Source: UBA10329 sp964500205
Lineage (GTDB): Bacteria; Bacteroidota; Bacteroidia; UBA10329
Direction of reading: 5' to 3'
Assembly: GCA_964500205.1 (NCBI GenBank)
Contig: CAZCNS010000008.1
Span: 62,001 to 126,000 of the forward strand
Length of the DNA stretch: 64,000 nt
Shown: piece by piece, positions 36,825 through 45,380 of the stretch
How the letters are laid out: each line of letters starts with the position of its first letter
Numbering within the stretch: position 1 is the stretch's first letter
Notes under the pieces: generated by a model
Database searches by the model: none
Told to the model about the DNA's origin: nothing
What the model saw: the letters and a program-made list of their open reading frames with translations, nothing else
Translations under genes and position numbers: made by a program

Positions 36825-37262
36825 TCATTTCATCTTGGGCGGCTCAGTAGGTAAGGCGCTCTCGGGTATCTCAAAATTCTGAGGCACACCCGCAACGAAA
36901 TTGCCTTCGAACTTACCTTTATCCATCAGGTCACCAGGCAGATTCCAGTAGAAATGGCCACGACCATCCATCTTCCCGGCCTTCCACATACCTACGTACT
37001 TATCTCCTCCAGCATACACGTAAGTACCACGACCTTCCATCAGCCCGGACTTGAAGGTGCCCTTGTAGTTGTCTCCATTGGCGAAGTCGTAAACGCCATA
37101 ACCTTCTGGAAGACCTACCCTCCACAGACCTTTGTACTTGTCACCGTTATCAAAGTTGAACGTGCCGCTGCCCTCGTAGCAGTTGCCCTCAACGCACTGG
37201 GCTTGCGCGCTCGCTGCCATGAGACCAACGAGGCCGAAAACGAAAAATGCTCTTTTCATCAT
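36825..37262 (-). CDS. Secreted MORN-repeat protein
   Basis: After a signal peptide (to AQAQ) the 145 residues hold about five MORN repeats of 22-23 residues: FDNGDKYKGLWRVGLPEGYG, FANGDNYKGTFKSGLMEGRG and YAGGDKYVGMWKAGKMDGRG, among others. Two Cys (CVEGNCYEG) lie right after the cleavage site. MORN repeats form elongated beta sheets that bind lipid or protein; the role here is unknown. A start one codon later (37259) is equally likely. Confidence 0.9.
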   Translation of the reverse strand: MMKRAFFVFGLVGLMAASAQAQCVEGNCYEGSGTFNFDNGDKYKGLWRVGLPEGYGVYDFANGDNYKGTFKSGLMEGRGTYVYAGGDKYVGMWKAGKMDGRGHFYWNLPGDLMDKGKFEGNFVAGVPQNFEIPESALPTEPPKMK

Positions 37263-37382
37263 GATGTCAGGTATTCAGATTTGACGGATGCGCAAAGGTC
37301 AAAATATCGGTGAATTATCCAAACACGGTCTGAGATTGGTATTCACCAATTATCAACCACTTAAAACTGATGATGCAACCGA

Positions 37383-37805
37383 CTACACCTCCCAGTCCTG
37401 GCCTGTTCGGAACACTGTGCCTTTGAACAAGGCCACTGTTCTGTCCTCTACATCGGAAACGGTCACTTCGTAAATGCCAAGCCGACCGGTAAGGCTCAAC
37501 TCGCGGGCAGTGGCGGTCAAAATGTCACCTATCTTAACGGGACGCACGTGCGAGATCGAGGTCTCGATGCTCACGCACTGCACTCCATGCCCGTTGGCCG
37601 CAAATGCAAGGGCGGTATCTGCCAAAGAATAGGCGATACCCCCGTGGGCAATGGCAAAACCGTTGAGCATCTCGTCTCGCACGCGCATTCGGAGCATTGA
37701 ACTGCCGGGGCCGTCCTCCATCCGCTCTATGCCCAACCATTGACTGAACGGATCATTATCGAACATGGCATCCACCACTCTGGTGGCCAAACTCCTCTCT
37801 TCCAT
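37383..37805 (-). CDS. PaaI-family acyl-CoA thioesterase
   Basis: This hotdog thioesterase has 140 residues and the PaaI pattern: NDPFSQWLGIERMEDGPG, MLNGFAIAHGGIAYSLADTALAFAANG (catalytic Asn/Asp region with HGG), and TATARELSLTGRLGIYEVTV. PaaI hydrolyses hydroxyphenylacetyl-CoA and related thioesters as a rescue function. ATG 37805 (MEERSLATRV) matches family length; an in-frame ATG at 37844 is possible. The rest of the phenylacetate pathway is not seen. Confidence 0.88.
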   Translation of the reverse strand: MEERSLATRVVDAMFDNDPFSQWLGIERMEDGPGSSMLRMRVRDEMLNGFAIAHGGIAYSLADTALAFAANGHGVQCVSIETSISHVRPVKIGDILTATARELSLTGRLGIYEVTVSDVEDRTVALFKGTVFRTGQDWEV

Positions 37806-37959
37806 TTCGAAATCATTCTTAAGCGGCCAAAGTAGTGACATCACAACGGAAAGGAGCTCCTTGCCAACTCTTTCAATTTTGTTGCAAGAATGAGGAAAAA
37901 GTCACGGGGCGTGAAATATCCGAGGGGCAAAGGAAGTTATCAACCAAAACAAGGAAGCA

Positions 37960-38589
37960 ATGAGAACCATAGCCCTAGTGATACTATCGATGTTCTCGGT
38001 CAGCGCTATCATGGCCCAAGATGCTTTGCGGCTGAAGAACACGCATGGCGGTCTGTTCTCGCTGGGTATGCGCACCACGGTGAGCACCTTCAATCATGGC
38101 AGTTGGAAAGAGGTCGGCACAGGTGCCGGAGGTCAGTTCCGTCTCCAACTCCACGACCGGGTCAACACCGAGTGGTATGCGGACTTCATGACCACTGACC
38201 TGAGCGGTGTAGCATCCCGTCAGGACGCGCACATAGGGTGGTCGGTGATGTTCTACCCGCTACCTCAGGTCGGATTTCGACAACTGATGAAACCATACGT
38301 GGCGATGGGTCACTGCTTCGACTACACCCGAATCTATGAGAACGCAAATCGGACAAACGAAATGGAGCGATGGAGCTCCGCCATTCAGGTGGGACTGGGC
38401 AACCATTTCAACATCACCGATCATTTCGATATCACCCTCAAGGCGCAGTACATGTTTCATCTCGGTGACCATGTCCAGGCCCACATTCACGAAGGCAGGA
38501 TGGAGACCCACGTGCATGACGGTGTGAGCCTTGAAGGACACCTGCTATTCACCCTCAGTGTCAACTACAAGATCGCAGACCTATGGTAA
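37960..38589 (+). CDS. Outer-membrane beta-barrel protein, unknown
   Basis: The 209 residues start with a signal peptide (to IMAQ) and then show alternating hydrophobic strands with aromatic girdles, such as FSLGMRTTVSTFNHGSWK, VNTEWYADFMTT and FDITLKAQYMFHLGD, ending in SVNYKIADLW. The ending resembles an outer-membrane barrel insertion signal with a terminal aromatic. The histidine-rich loop (HVQAHIHEGRMETHVHD, about 167-183) could bind metal. Function is not known. It overlaps the next gene by 7 bases. Confidence 0.75.
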   Translation: MRTIALVILSMFSVSAIMAQDALRLKNTHGGLFSLGMRTTVSTFNHGSWKEVGTGAGGQFRLQLHDRVNTEWYADFMTTDLSGVASRQDAHIGWSVMFYPLPQVGFRQLMKPYVAMGHCFDYTRIYENANRTNEMERWSSAIQVGLGNHFNITDHFDITLKAQYMFHLGDHVQAHIHEGRMETHVHDGVSLEGHLLFTLSVNYKIADLW

Positions 38590-39194
38590 ATGCAACCTCC
38601 CTCCTACTCTGCCTGCTGGTCGCGGGCCACGTGCAGGCACAACAACGCACTGACCGCGAGACAATATCTCGCAAAGGGCTCCTGCGGGCGCAAGGCACCA
38701 TAAGCCCTGCGGTGATGCTTCACAGTGGCGCATTGAACATTTACCTCCATGGCGATGCTGAGTATCACCTGTCCGACCGCATCTCGGTAAAAGGCGATGG
38801 ATATTACTTCCTCGGCACGCAGGGTGAAGACCTCCTCCAGCAACACCATGGGATATTCTTCGGGGCGCAATACCACTTCCCCTTGGGAAACTTCGCGCCC
38901 TTTGTGGGCATGCAGCCTGGTGCATCCTACGTAGCGACCCACGAGACAGTGCAGTCATTCGATGAGATTGAGCAAAGCCACGGCACTTCCACCGGAATAG
39001 TCCCGCTCTTGTCGTTCACCACCGGGTTCAACTGGTATGTGTGGCGCTTCATCCACTTCACTGGACAGGTCCGCTATGTTCACGGTAAACATGCGATGAC
39101 AACAGGCAAGCTGCCGCTGGATGAACTGCGGTTCGCCATCGGCCTCGGTTGGAATGTGAACACCATCAATACCGGGCGCAAAGCCAGACGATAA
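38583..39194 (+). CDS. Outer-membrane beta-barrel protein, unknown
   Basis: This protein has 203 residues and a signal peptide (to VQAQ). Barrel-like strands follow (LHSGALNIYLHGDAEYHLS, GIFFGAQYHFPLGNFAPFVGMQPG, LSFTTGFNWYVWRFIHFTGQVRY), and it ends in FAIGLGWNVNTINTGRKARR. Its start ATG lies inside the last codons of the preceding barrel gene, so the pair is coupled and may form one envelope system. No named family is recognised. Confidence 0.75.
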   Translation: MVNATSLLLCLLVAGHVQAQQRTDRETISRKGLLRAQGTISPAVMLHSGALNIYLHGDAEYHLSDRISVKGDGYYFLGTQGEDLLQQHHGIFFGAQYHFPLGNFAPFVGMQPGASYVATHETVQSFDEIEQSHGTSTGIVPLLSFTTGFNWYVWRFIHFTGQVRYVHGKHAMTTGKLPLDELRFAIGLGWNVNTINTGRKARR

Positions 39195-39213
39195 GAACCC
39201 CGGGAAACAAAAC

Positions 39214-39242
39214 GGCCCCGTGACAAGATTCGTCACAGGGCC
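39214..39242 (-). terminator. Terminator downstream of the small sorting-tail-like gene
   Basis: The arms GGCCCCGTGAC and GTCACAGGGCC pair with one mismatch around a 7-base loop. On the minus strand the tail is GTTTTGTTT. It lies between convergent ends and mainly serves the gene at 39269. Confidence 0.8.
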
Positions 39243-39268
39243 AGAGAAGATTTGCTCTCAGACGCGGG

Positions 39269-39586
39269 TCACATCACCTCGAAGGTCTGTTTCTCACGAA
39301 AAACATCGTTTTCTCTCACTACGGCTGTATAGCTGCCTGCGGGAAGTCGGTTGACACTGATACGATTGGCACCCTGACTGAGTTCGCGCTCAAGGACAAT
39401 CTCCCCATTCTGACTGAAAACAGCCAAGGTCACTGTACCGGCAACATCGTTCGTTACATCAATAATCAGCTCATCAGGGATCTTGTTGGAAGAGATACTG
39501 ATGCCATCACTCCAAGCGAAAGTGACAGAACTATTGAGCGTGAAAAGTGCCAAGAGAAAGAAGGCGGAGAAGAAACGTTTCATCAT
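39269..39586 (-). CDS. Small secreted protein resembling a stand-alone T9SS-type tail domain
   Basis: The 105 residues are a signal peptide (to VTFA) plus one immunoglobulin-like beta sandwich: ELIIDVTNDVAGTVTLAVFSQNGEIVLERELSQGANRISVNRLPAGSYTAVVREND. This is the strand pattern of T9SS type A sorting tails, but there is no catalytic or binding domain in front and no PNP motif. The ending REKQTFEVM resembles the KxxV/I ending of sorting tails. Function is unknown. Confidence 0.7.
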   Translation of the reverse strand: MMKRFFSAFFLLALFTLNSSVTFAWSDGISISSNKIPDELIIDVTNDVAGTVTLAVFSQNGEIVLERELSQGANRISVNRLPAGSYTAVVRENDVFREKQTFEVM

Positions 39587-39788
39587 TTATTGTCGCTAAA
39601 GGGTTGTTTTTTCAGGGCGCAAAAGTACCCTCAAGATTCCTGAGCAAGTAGCTGATCATAATCTCAAATCGGATACTTATAAACATCCTAATGTCAATAG
39701 CTATGTATTTACGATGTTCACGTAGTTCTTACTGTCGCTTTGTGCAAACATCACTACCGCGAACCCACAGACTGCGAATAATGGCGGG
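39587..39788. other. AT-rich non-coding gap
   Basis: Two hundred bases upstream of the small sorting-tail-like gene and beyond the stop of the WL-repeat gene. I see no ORF, strong hairpin or repeat. It probably holds the promoter of the gene at 39269. Confidence 0.5.
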
Positions 39789-40199
39789 TCAACTGTTTGG
39801 ATTGAACTTGTGATGGTCGTTGTTGTCGAACTCTATGGAGTCTTTGACCATGCGCACACGCAACGCCACCATTGCCAACTCGGCATGGCCGTTGGCACGG
39901 AGCCATTGCGTGGCTTCATCATCGCCATCGGCCGAGCGTGCCACCTGCGCGAGGGGTCTGAATCCTCCTTTCTCCAGCCAGCCGATGGCCGCTACATCGC
40001 CCTCCGCACCTCGGACTGTTGCCATCAGATGCGAATGCCCATTTTTCATGAGCCACTCCCTTGCACTGTCTTGCAGGTAGAGCGCATGAGTGAAAAGCCC
40101 CAGCTCAGGATAGCCATTGCGCATCAGCCAGTCGCGTATGGCAGTGTTGCCACCGATCGCCTCGGCCCATGCAACAAGGATCTTGGCGGGATAGGTCAT
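39789..40199 (-). CDS. Unknown W-L-x-x-N-G repeat protein coupled to the DNA methyltransferase
   Basis: I do not recognise this 136-residue protein. It has no signal peptide and is built from four imperfect repeats of about 26 residues with the core A-xxWL-xx(N/G)G-(Y/H/F)-xxL: IRDWLMRNGYPEL, AREWLMKNGHSHL, AIGWLEKGGFRPL and ATQWLRANGHAEL. These look like paired helices, as in HEAT or ankyrin-type scaffolds. Its ATG overlaps the stop of the cytosine methyltransferase (ATGA at 40196-40199), so it belongs to the vsr-dcm operon and may act with the methylation system. Confidence 0.7.
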   Translation of the reverse strand: MTYPAKILVAWAEAIGGNTAIRDWLMRNGYPELGLFTHALYLQDSAREWLMKNGHSHLMATVRGAEGDVAAIGWLEKGGFRPLAQVARSADGDDEATQWLRANGHAELAMVALRVRMVKDSIEFDNNDHHKFNPNS

Positions 40200-41473
40200 G
40201 CAGGCTGGTTCACTTCTGCTATGGCAGCGTGCAGGGCCGTGCCAAGCCGCTCCACTACATCGACCACAAGCGCATTGCCCATAAGGAACGCCCGCTTCGC
40301 ATCGCTTGGGCCTTCGGTGAAATGGTCAGGGAAACCATTGAGCCGCTCCAGCTCAACGGGCGTGAGTCTTCTGAAGCGGCCTTCCTGCTCTATCACATGC
40401 GTCATGCGTGAGGCTGATGCCCCACCCTCGGAGGTCACGATGGTGCGGCTCGGCATGTCCAGCGCGTCAGGGAATCGCATGCCGCCCTCGGAGAAACGGT
40501 AGCTGTGTCCGGTCGCGCTCACGCGCTCAATGCTCTTTCCACCCTTCTGATACTTCCATTTTGGAAGTTCCTTTTTCAGGATGATGAATTTCCGTGGCAC
40601 TTCACTCAGCGGCTGGACAATCTCGCCCAGTGTCTGCCGCGCACCGAAGTACTCTGCCTTGGTCTTCAGACTGAAAACCTTTTTATTGATCATCAGACCC
40701 GCATTCTCAAAGGGCGATGCTTCGCCCGAAGTATTGAAATCAGTTGAGATATCCGCAAGTCCACCTTTCAGTAGAAATGGCTCAGGCCAATCTCTCATCT
40801 CAAACCTACAGGGGAACGCGGTTGCCATCGGCCCGTCAGCGGTAACATGCCCAACGGACTCATCATCACTGGCAGCCGCGATGCTGGCGAACAAACTGGT
40901 GGTGTAGTGATAACAAAGCAGAAAGACCCTGCGTCTGCGCTGTGGCAGGCCATAATCGGCCGCGTTGATGACCCTCCACTCCACTGCGTAGCCAAGGTCG
41001 GCCAGTGAGGCGAGCATCACTGCGAAATCTCGCCCGCGCTGCTTGGCAGGCGACTTCAACAGGCGATCCACATTCTCCAGCATCAGATACTTGGGTGGTG
41101 TGAGCTTTCCAGCAAGTATGGCATGGATGCTCCACCAAAGCACACCTTTCTTGCCCGCAAGACCATGGGCGCGGTTAAGGGTGTTGGCCACCGAGTAGTC
41201 CTGGCAAGGGAAACCTCCGACAAGCAGGTCGTGGTCAGGAATGGTGTCCAGCCTGTGCTCGACCACCTGCTCCAGGTCTTCATTGCAGTGTCCATCTTCG
41301 CCAAAGTGACGCATGTAGATGGCTGATGCGTGCTGTTTGGCACTGCCAGGCTCCCACTGATTGCTCCAAACGGTGGTATAGACAGGGTTGCCGTCATGAT
41401 CTCTCACCTTGTCGAGTCCGAGACGAAAGCCACCTACACCTGCAAAAAGCTCAACAACCCTGAGTGGTTCCAT
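40196..41473 (-). CDS. dcm: DNA (cytosine-5-)-methyltransferase
   Basis: This C5 methyltransferase has 425 residues and all key motifs: FAGVGGFRLGL (motif I, residues 10-20), GGFPCQDYSVA (motif IV, nucleophilic Cys near 95), LENVDRLL (motif VI, about 141-148), QRRRRVFLL (motif VIII) and the C-terminal LNGFPD...GNALVVDVVERLG (motifs IX-X). The target-recognition region between VIII and IX gives no readable specificity. A Vsr gene ends 28 bases upstream, implying a methylated site prone to C-to-T mismatch. No restriction nuclease other than Vsr is adjacent. Confidence 0.95.
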   Translation of the reverse strand: MEPLRVVELFAGVGGFRLGLDKVRDHDGNPVYTTVWSNQWEPGSAKQHASAIYMRHFGEDGHCNEDLEQVVEHRLDTIPDHDLLVGGFPCQDYSVANTLNRAHGLAGKKGVLWWSIHAILAGKLTPPKYLMLENVDRLLKSPAKQRGRDFAVMLASLADLGYAVEWRVINAADYGLPQRRRRVFLLCYHYTTSLFASIAAASDDESVGHVTADGPMATAFPCRFEMRDWPEPFLLKGGLADISTDFNTSGEASPFENAGLMINKKVFSLKTKAEYFGARQTLGEIVQPLSEVPRKFIILKKELPKWKYQKGGKSIERVSATGHSYRFSEGGMRFPDALDMPSRTIVTSEGGASASRMTHVIEQEGRFRRLTPVELERLNGFPDHFTEGPSDAKRAFLMGNALVVDVVERLGTALHAAIAEVNQPA

Positions 41474-41500
41474 GCTTGCGAAAGTAGCCGACCTCAGCCC

Positions 41501-41974
41501 TCAACGTATGAGCATACTGCGCACTTTTTGCAACTGCTTTTCAACATCTGTAGCAAGCTCGCACTCCCACATCACGAGCACCTGCCAGCCGTCAGCGACC
41601 AACGCCTGCTGATTCTCATGGTCGCGGGCCACATTGCGGGTAAACTTGCTCGCCCAGAACTCGGCATTGTGCTTCGGCAGGCTCAACTGGCAATGCGGGC
41701 AGCGATGCCAGAAGCATCCATTGACAAAAATGGCAAGTTTCCGGCCTGGAAAGGCTATATCGGGCTTGCCTACTGCCTTTTTCCAATGAAGCCGATAACC
41801 CCTGATGCCAGCCTGCCACATGCATTTTCGCAGCATCAGCTCCGGTTTGGTGTCCTTACTCCGATTGGAGCGCATGTACTTGGACACGTTCTCGTTGAGG
41901 GGCAGTGGACTGCGGTGGTCGCGGGTATAGTCCGCTTCGGATTTGACAGGTTTTTGCCGCTTTATGCCACTCAT
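41501..41974 (-). CDS. vsr: Very short patch repair endonuclease Vsr
   Basis: Vsr nicks DNA 5' of the T in T:G mismatches formed by deamination of 5-methylcytosine. The 157 residues show SKYMRSNRSKDTKPELMLRK, YRLHWKKAVGKPDIAFPGRKLAIFVNGCFWHRCPHC (catalytic Asp and the zinc/His-Cys core, about 75-110) and a C-terminal WQVLVMWECEL. ATG 41974 begins MSGIKRQK. It is first in the vsr-dcm-(WL-repeat) operon. Confidence 0.95.
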   Translation of the reverse strand: MSGIKRQKPVKSEADYTRDHRSPLPLNENVSKYMRSNRSKDTKPELMLRKCMWQAGIRGYRLHWKKAVGKPDIAFPGRKLAIFVNGCFWHRCPHCQLSLPKHNAEFWASKFTRNVARDHENQQALVADGWQVLVMWECELATDVEKQLQKVRSMLIR

Positions 41975-42003
41975 GGCCCAAAGGTAGAAGCACATTTTCC
42001 AGC

Positions 42004-42035
42004 AAAAAAAGAGGCGACCCTTTCGGACCGCCTCT
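42004..42035 (-). terminator. Terminator of tRNA-Pro
   Basis: On the minus strand AGAGGCG ... CGCCTCT (7 bp plus inner GTCC/GGGT pairs with a GAAA loop) is followed by TTTTTTT. It is 9 bases after the tRNA 3' end. Confidence 0.88.
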
Positions 42036-42044
42036 GCTCAGATG

Positions 42045-42119
42045 TCGGGGCGAGAGGATTCGAACCTCCGATCTCTGGTCCCCCAGACCAGCACATTAAC
42101 CGGACTATGCTACGCCCCG
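42045..42119 (-). tRNA. tRNA-Pro (anticodon GGG)
   Basis: Read on the minus strand, the 75 bases fold as a cloverleaf. The acceptor stem CGGGGCG pairs with CGCCCCG and the discriminator is A. The D arm has GGTTAA, and the anticodon stem CTGGT/ACCAG encloses the loop CTGGGGG, giving anticodon GGG. The T arm carries GGTTCGAATCC. CCA is not encoded. A U-rich terminator follows. Confidence 0.95.
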
Positions 42120-42251
42120 AATCCCTTGTAAAGAAGGGGGCGCAAAAGTAATTATTTCCTTATCAAATCCACTGTAGAATGGATCCACTTCTGATGACGA
42201 AAGTGAAGGGTGGACCATGTGGCTAACTTCGCAGCCACAACCTTCCGTACC

Positions 42252-44198
42252 ATGCGCTTTCCCACCGTATCGGCATTCCTCCTGATGACCATTCTGACAA
42301 ACTCGGACGCACTTGCACAGAGTGATGGTCAGCGAAGTATCAGCAGAAGAGGAGCTGAGGGAACCGCTGGTAGGGCGCATGTGCAAGACCGTTCAAACCA
42401 AACACCGGGCGGCAAGGAGGCACTGATGCAAATAGCCATGAAACGAGAGACACACTCCTACGCGCGGCCAGAGGAGGCCGTGGTGACCCATCTTGACCTT
42501 ACCTTGGACATCAACCTCGATAAAAGGCGGTTGAAGGGAACTGCTGTTTATGATGTGAAAGCGAAAAAGGGCGGTACGCTCGTACTGGACACCAAGGGTC
42601 TGAGCATCTCATCCGTGACTGATGGAGAAGGAAACCCGCTGAAATACAAGATTCAGGATGCCGACCCCATTCTCGGAAGTCCATTGGCCATCCTGCTTTT
42701 AGAAGAGACGAAGCGCGTTAGCATCAATTACTCCACAACAGAGAACAGTGACGGACTAAAGTGGCTCACACCAGCGCAGAACGATGGCAAGACACCGTTC
42801 ATGTACTCACAGGGGCAGTCGATCCTTTCGAGAACCTGGTTTCCCACTCAAGACAGTCCGGGAGTGCGCTTCACGTACAACGCCACGGTAAGTGTGCCAG
42901 AGGGCATGGTAGCACTCATGAGCGCACTCAACAACCCTACCGAGCGTAGAGGAGAACGGGTTTTCAAGTTCACACAACCGCTTGCAGTGCCCGCCTATCT
43001 GATTGCTATAGCTGTGGGTGACATCCATTTCAAAGAGACAGGGCCGCGCACAGGCGTCTATGCGCTTCGCCATGTCCTTGAAGATGCGGCCAAGGAATTC
43101 TCTGACCTTGAAAAGATGCTCTCGGCTGCCGAGGAACTGTGCGGCCCTTATGAATGGAAACGCTACGATGTGCTGGTGATGCCGCCCAGTTTCCCGTTCG
43201 GAGGTATGGAGAATCCTATGTTGACCTTCGCCACGCCCACTATCATCGCTGGAGACAGATCACTGGTGTCGCTCATCGCACACGAGCTGCTGCACAGTTG
43301 GAGCGGCAATCTGGTCACCTGTGCTCGCTGGGCCGACCTTTGGCTCAACGAGGGCTGGACGGTACACTTGGAGCGCAGACTTGTTGAGACCCTTTACGGA
43401 AAGGGACTTGCGGAGACTATGGAGGTGCTTGGGCTACAAGACCTTCAGCAGACCATTGCTGAGATGGGAGAAGAGAACCGCGACACTGGCCTGAACCCCG
43501 AACTAAGCGGCCGAGACCCAGATGACGCCATGACCGATGTGGCCTATGAACGCGGTGCGCTGGTCATCAAGGCCATTGAGCAGGCATGGGGCCGTAAAGC
43601 ATTCGACCGTTATGCAAAACACTATTTCAACTCTCATAGCTTCAAAAGCATACACGCAGAGGAGTTCATTTCATTCACGGAAAAGTATGCGAAAGACAGC
43701 AGTCTTTCAGCAGTGCCGCTCCGCGAGATGGTGGAAGCCCTTGGTCAGGTAAGAGATGGCGACCGCACCCGTGTAGCCGACCTGATGACGGTGGAGAAGG
43801 CGCGTGTGGCTTTCCTTACCGGGCGCGACCTCAGTGAGCAAGGAGTCGGTAAATGGAACGCGCAGCAACGTCAGTATTTCCTCCGGATTCTGAAGGAACC
43901 GCTCACTATGGAGCAACTCGAAACACTCGACCGGGTGCTCGGTCTGAGCACTTCGGGCAATTCCGAGGTCAATTTTGAATGGTTCCTTCTGTGCATCCGT
44001 AATGGGCGAGAAACGGTGAAACCACAGTTGGAGGCCTTCCTCTCGAAGGTGGGCAGACGGAAATTCGTCCTTCCCATCTACCAAGAGCTTTTCGCGAGAA
44101 AAGAATGGCAGGAATGGGGCAACGCACTGTACGAGCGCAACCGCCCGTCCTACCACAGCATCACTGCTGGCTCTGTGGACCGGCTGCGGATGAAGTGA
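42252..44198 (+). CDS. Secreted M1-family aminopeptidase (leukotriene A4 hydrolase-like)
   Basis: This zinc aminopeptidase of 648 residues has a signal peptide (to ALAQ), an N-terminal beta domain (FPTQDSPGVRFTYNA substrate region), the exopeptidase motif FGGMENP (about 316-322), the zinc site HELLH at residues 344-348 with Glu of LNEGW 18 residues later, and a C-terminal helical domain of the LTA4H type. It removes N-terminal residues in the periplasm or outside the cell. ATG 42252 is chosen for the signal peptide; an earlier frame adds 14 residues. Confidence 0.93.
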   Translation: MRFPTVSAFLLMTILTNSDALAQSDGQRSISRRGAEGTAGRAHVQDRSNQTPGGKEALMQIAMKRETHSYARPEEAVVTHLDLTLDINLDKRRLKGTAVYDVKAKKGGTLVLDTKGLSISSVTDGEGNPLKYKIQDADPILGSPLAILLLEETKRVSINYSTTENSDGLKWLTPAQNDGKTPFMYSQGQSILSRTWFPTQDSPGVRFTYNATVSVPEGMVALMSALNNPTERRGERVFKFTQPLAVPAYLIAIAVGDIHFKETGPRTGVYALRHVLEDAAKEFSDLEKMLSAAEELCGPYEWKRYDVLVMPPSFPFGGMENPMLTFATPTIIAGDRSLVSLIAHELLHSWSGNLVTCARWADLWLNEGWTVHLERRLVETLYGKGLAETMEVLGLQDLQQTIAEMGEENRDTGLNPELSGRDPDDAMTDVAYERGALVIKAIEQAWGRKAFDRYAKHYFNSHSFKSIHAEEFISFTEKYAKDSSLSAVPLREMVEALGQVRDGDRTRVADLMTVEKARVAFLTGRDLSEQGVGKWNAQQRQYFLRILKEPLTMEQLETLDRVLGLSTSGNSEVNFEWFLLCIRNGRETVKPQLEAFLSKVGRRKFVLPIYQELFARKEWQEWGNALYERNRPSYHSITAGSVDRLRMK

Positions 44199-44211
44199 CC
44201 ACGCCCGCTGC

Positions 44212-44742
44212 TCAGAAACAGAGCATGAATTCCATGTCCTGCGGGGCGGGAAGTGTGCCTCCGAAATAGGGATAGAGCACGAACAGCGGCCCTCTTCCCG
44301 AGCGCTTGGTCCGGTAGATGCTGTCGCTGAAGGTCACCACATACTCACTGTCCGTCACGGTTATCGAGGCACGGTATTTACCCCCTCGTGTGCCGGTGCC
44401 CAGTTCGTGCCAGTGTCGCTTGCCGTCCTGATAGATGTAGGCCAGCACTTTGACCCGGTCGGTCTTTTCGTCCCATAGTATGCCCAGCCTCACTGAATGC
44501 TGATGATGCCTGAGACCATCTGAATAACCGAAGACCTTGGTGATGCCCACCTTTGCTGCCTCGCCTTTGAACCCCTCGGGAATGGTGAACGAGAAAGCAT
44601 CGGTAGCCGGACGAAGGGCGCGGGTTCCTGCTGATACGTGCCTACCTTGTTTTACACGGTAACGGTGGCAGTCCTTCAGGGCACATCCTGAAAACACCAG
44701 CATAACTGCCACCGCAAAAACCAAGATGATCTGCGTCCTCAC
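44212..44742 (-). CDS. Small lipoprotein of unknown function
   Basis: This 176-residue protein starts at GTG 44742, whose bases overlap the ABC-ATPase stop (GTGA). The lipobox is LVFSGC. The remainder is a beta-rich domain (FSFTIPEGFKGEAAKVGITKVFGYS, SVRLGILWDEKTDRVKVLAYIYQDGKRHWHELG, ASITVTDSEYVVTFSD) that I do not recognise. It is the last gene of the lpx operon and should be anchored in the envelope. Confidence 0.75.
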   Translation of the reverse strand: MRTQIILVFAVAVMLVFSGCALKDCHRYRVKQGRHVSAGTRALRPATDAFSFTIPEGFKGEAAKVGITKVFGYSDGLRHHQHSVRLGILWDEKTDRVKVLAYIYQDGKRHWHELGTGTRGGKYRASITVTDSEYVVTFSDSIYRTKRSGRGPLFVLYPYFGGTLPAPQDMEFMLCF

Positions 44743-45380
44743 TTGAAATCGGCTACGTTCAGTTGCTCGGTGCAGAAGAAGTATTCCGCCTCCTGCGCAT
44801 TGGAACAGACAATGACCACCCGGCCTTTCATGTGCTCGGTCACAAGGTCCGCATACCATTCTATCGCCTTGGCATCGAGGTTGGAGGTAGGCTCGTCCAG
44901 CAGCACGAACGGTGTGTCCGATAGCAATGCCATGACCAATTTCACGCGCTGCCTCATGCCCGATGAGTAGTTTCTGATAGGGCGATCGGCAGCCTCGGTC
45001 AAGTATAGCAGCTCGATGATACGATCAAATGAAAAACCAACCTTGAAAGGTTTTAGATTAGAATGAAACTTGAGCATCTCACGAAGGGTGAACTCCTCAA
45101 CCAGCTCCATGTAAGGAGTAGCAATGGAGAAAAGCCCAAGTGAATCGTCAGGGACGGTCTCATTTCCGTTCACGCAATAGGAGACAGTTCCCTCAGATGG
45201 GCTCAGGTTTCCGAGGATGACCTGAAGCAGGGTGGACTTTCCTGAGCCGTTGGGGCCGAGGATGACAGTGTGCCTATCGGGGATGAAGGCGTGCGTCACT
45301 CCCCTGAAGATCCACTCGCGGTTGAAGCGTCTTCCCGCGTCTGCAAGTCTTATCTCATTCCTCGACCCGGCCACGCCCAT
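44739..45380 (-). CDS. ABC transporter ATP-binding protein
   Basis: This single nucleotide-binding domain has 213 residues: Walker A GPNGSGKST (about 42-50), signature YSSGMRQR (about 138), and Walker B FVLLDEPTSN (about 157-166). It overlaps the end of lpxA by 26 bases and the next lipoprotein by 4. No permease gene is in the operon, so the partner must be elsewhere or the protein is a soluble ABC-type ATPase. Its position after the lipid A genes hints at an envelope role but does not prove it. Confidence 0.9.
   Translation of the reverse strand: MGVAGSRNEIRLADAGRRFNREWIFRGVTHAFIPDRHTVILGPNGSGKSTLLQVILGNLSPSEGTVSYCVNGNETVPDDSLGLFSIATPYMELVEEFTLREMLKFHSNLKPFKVGFSFDRIIELLYLTEAADRPIRNYSSGMRQRVKLVMALLSDTPFVLLDEPTSNLDAKAIEWYADLVTEHMKGRVVIVCSNAQEAEYFFCTEQLNVADFK

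Noticed and set aside
41330..42151. 273-codon plus-strand frame across vsr, the tRNA and the dcm start
   Set aside because: It runs antisense through vsr and through tRNA-Pro and shows no family features.
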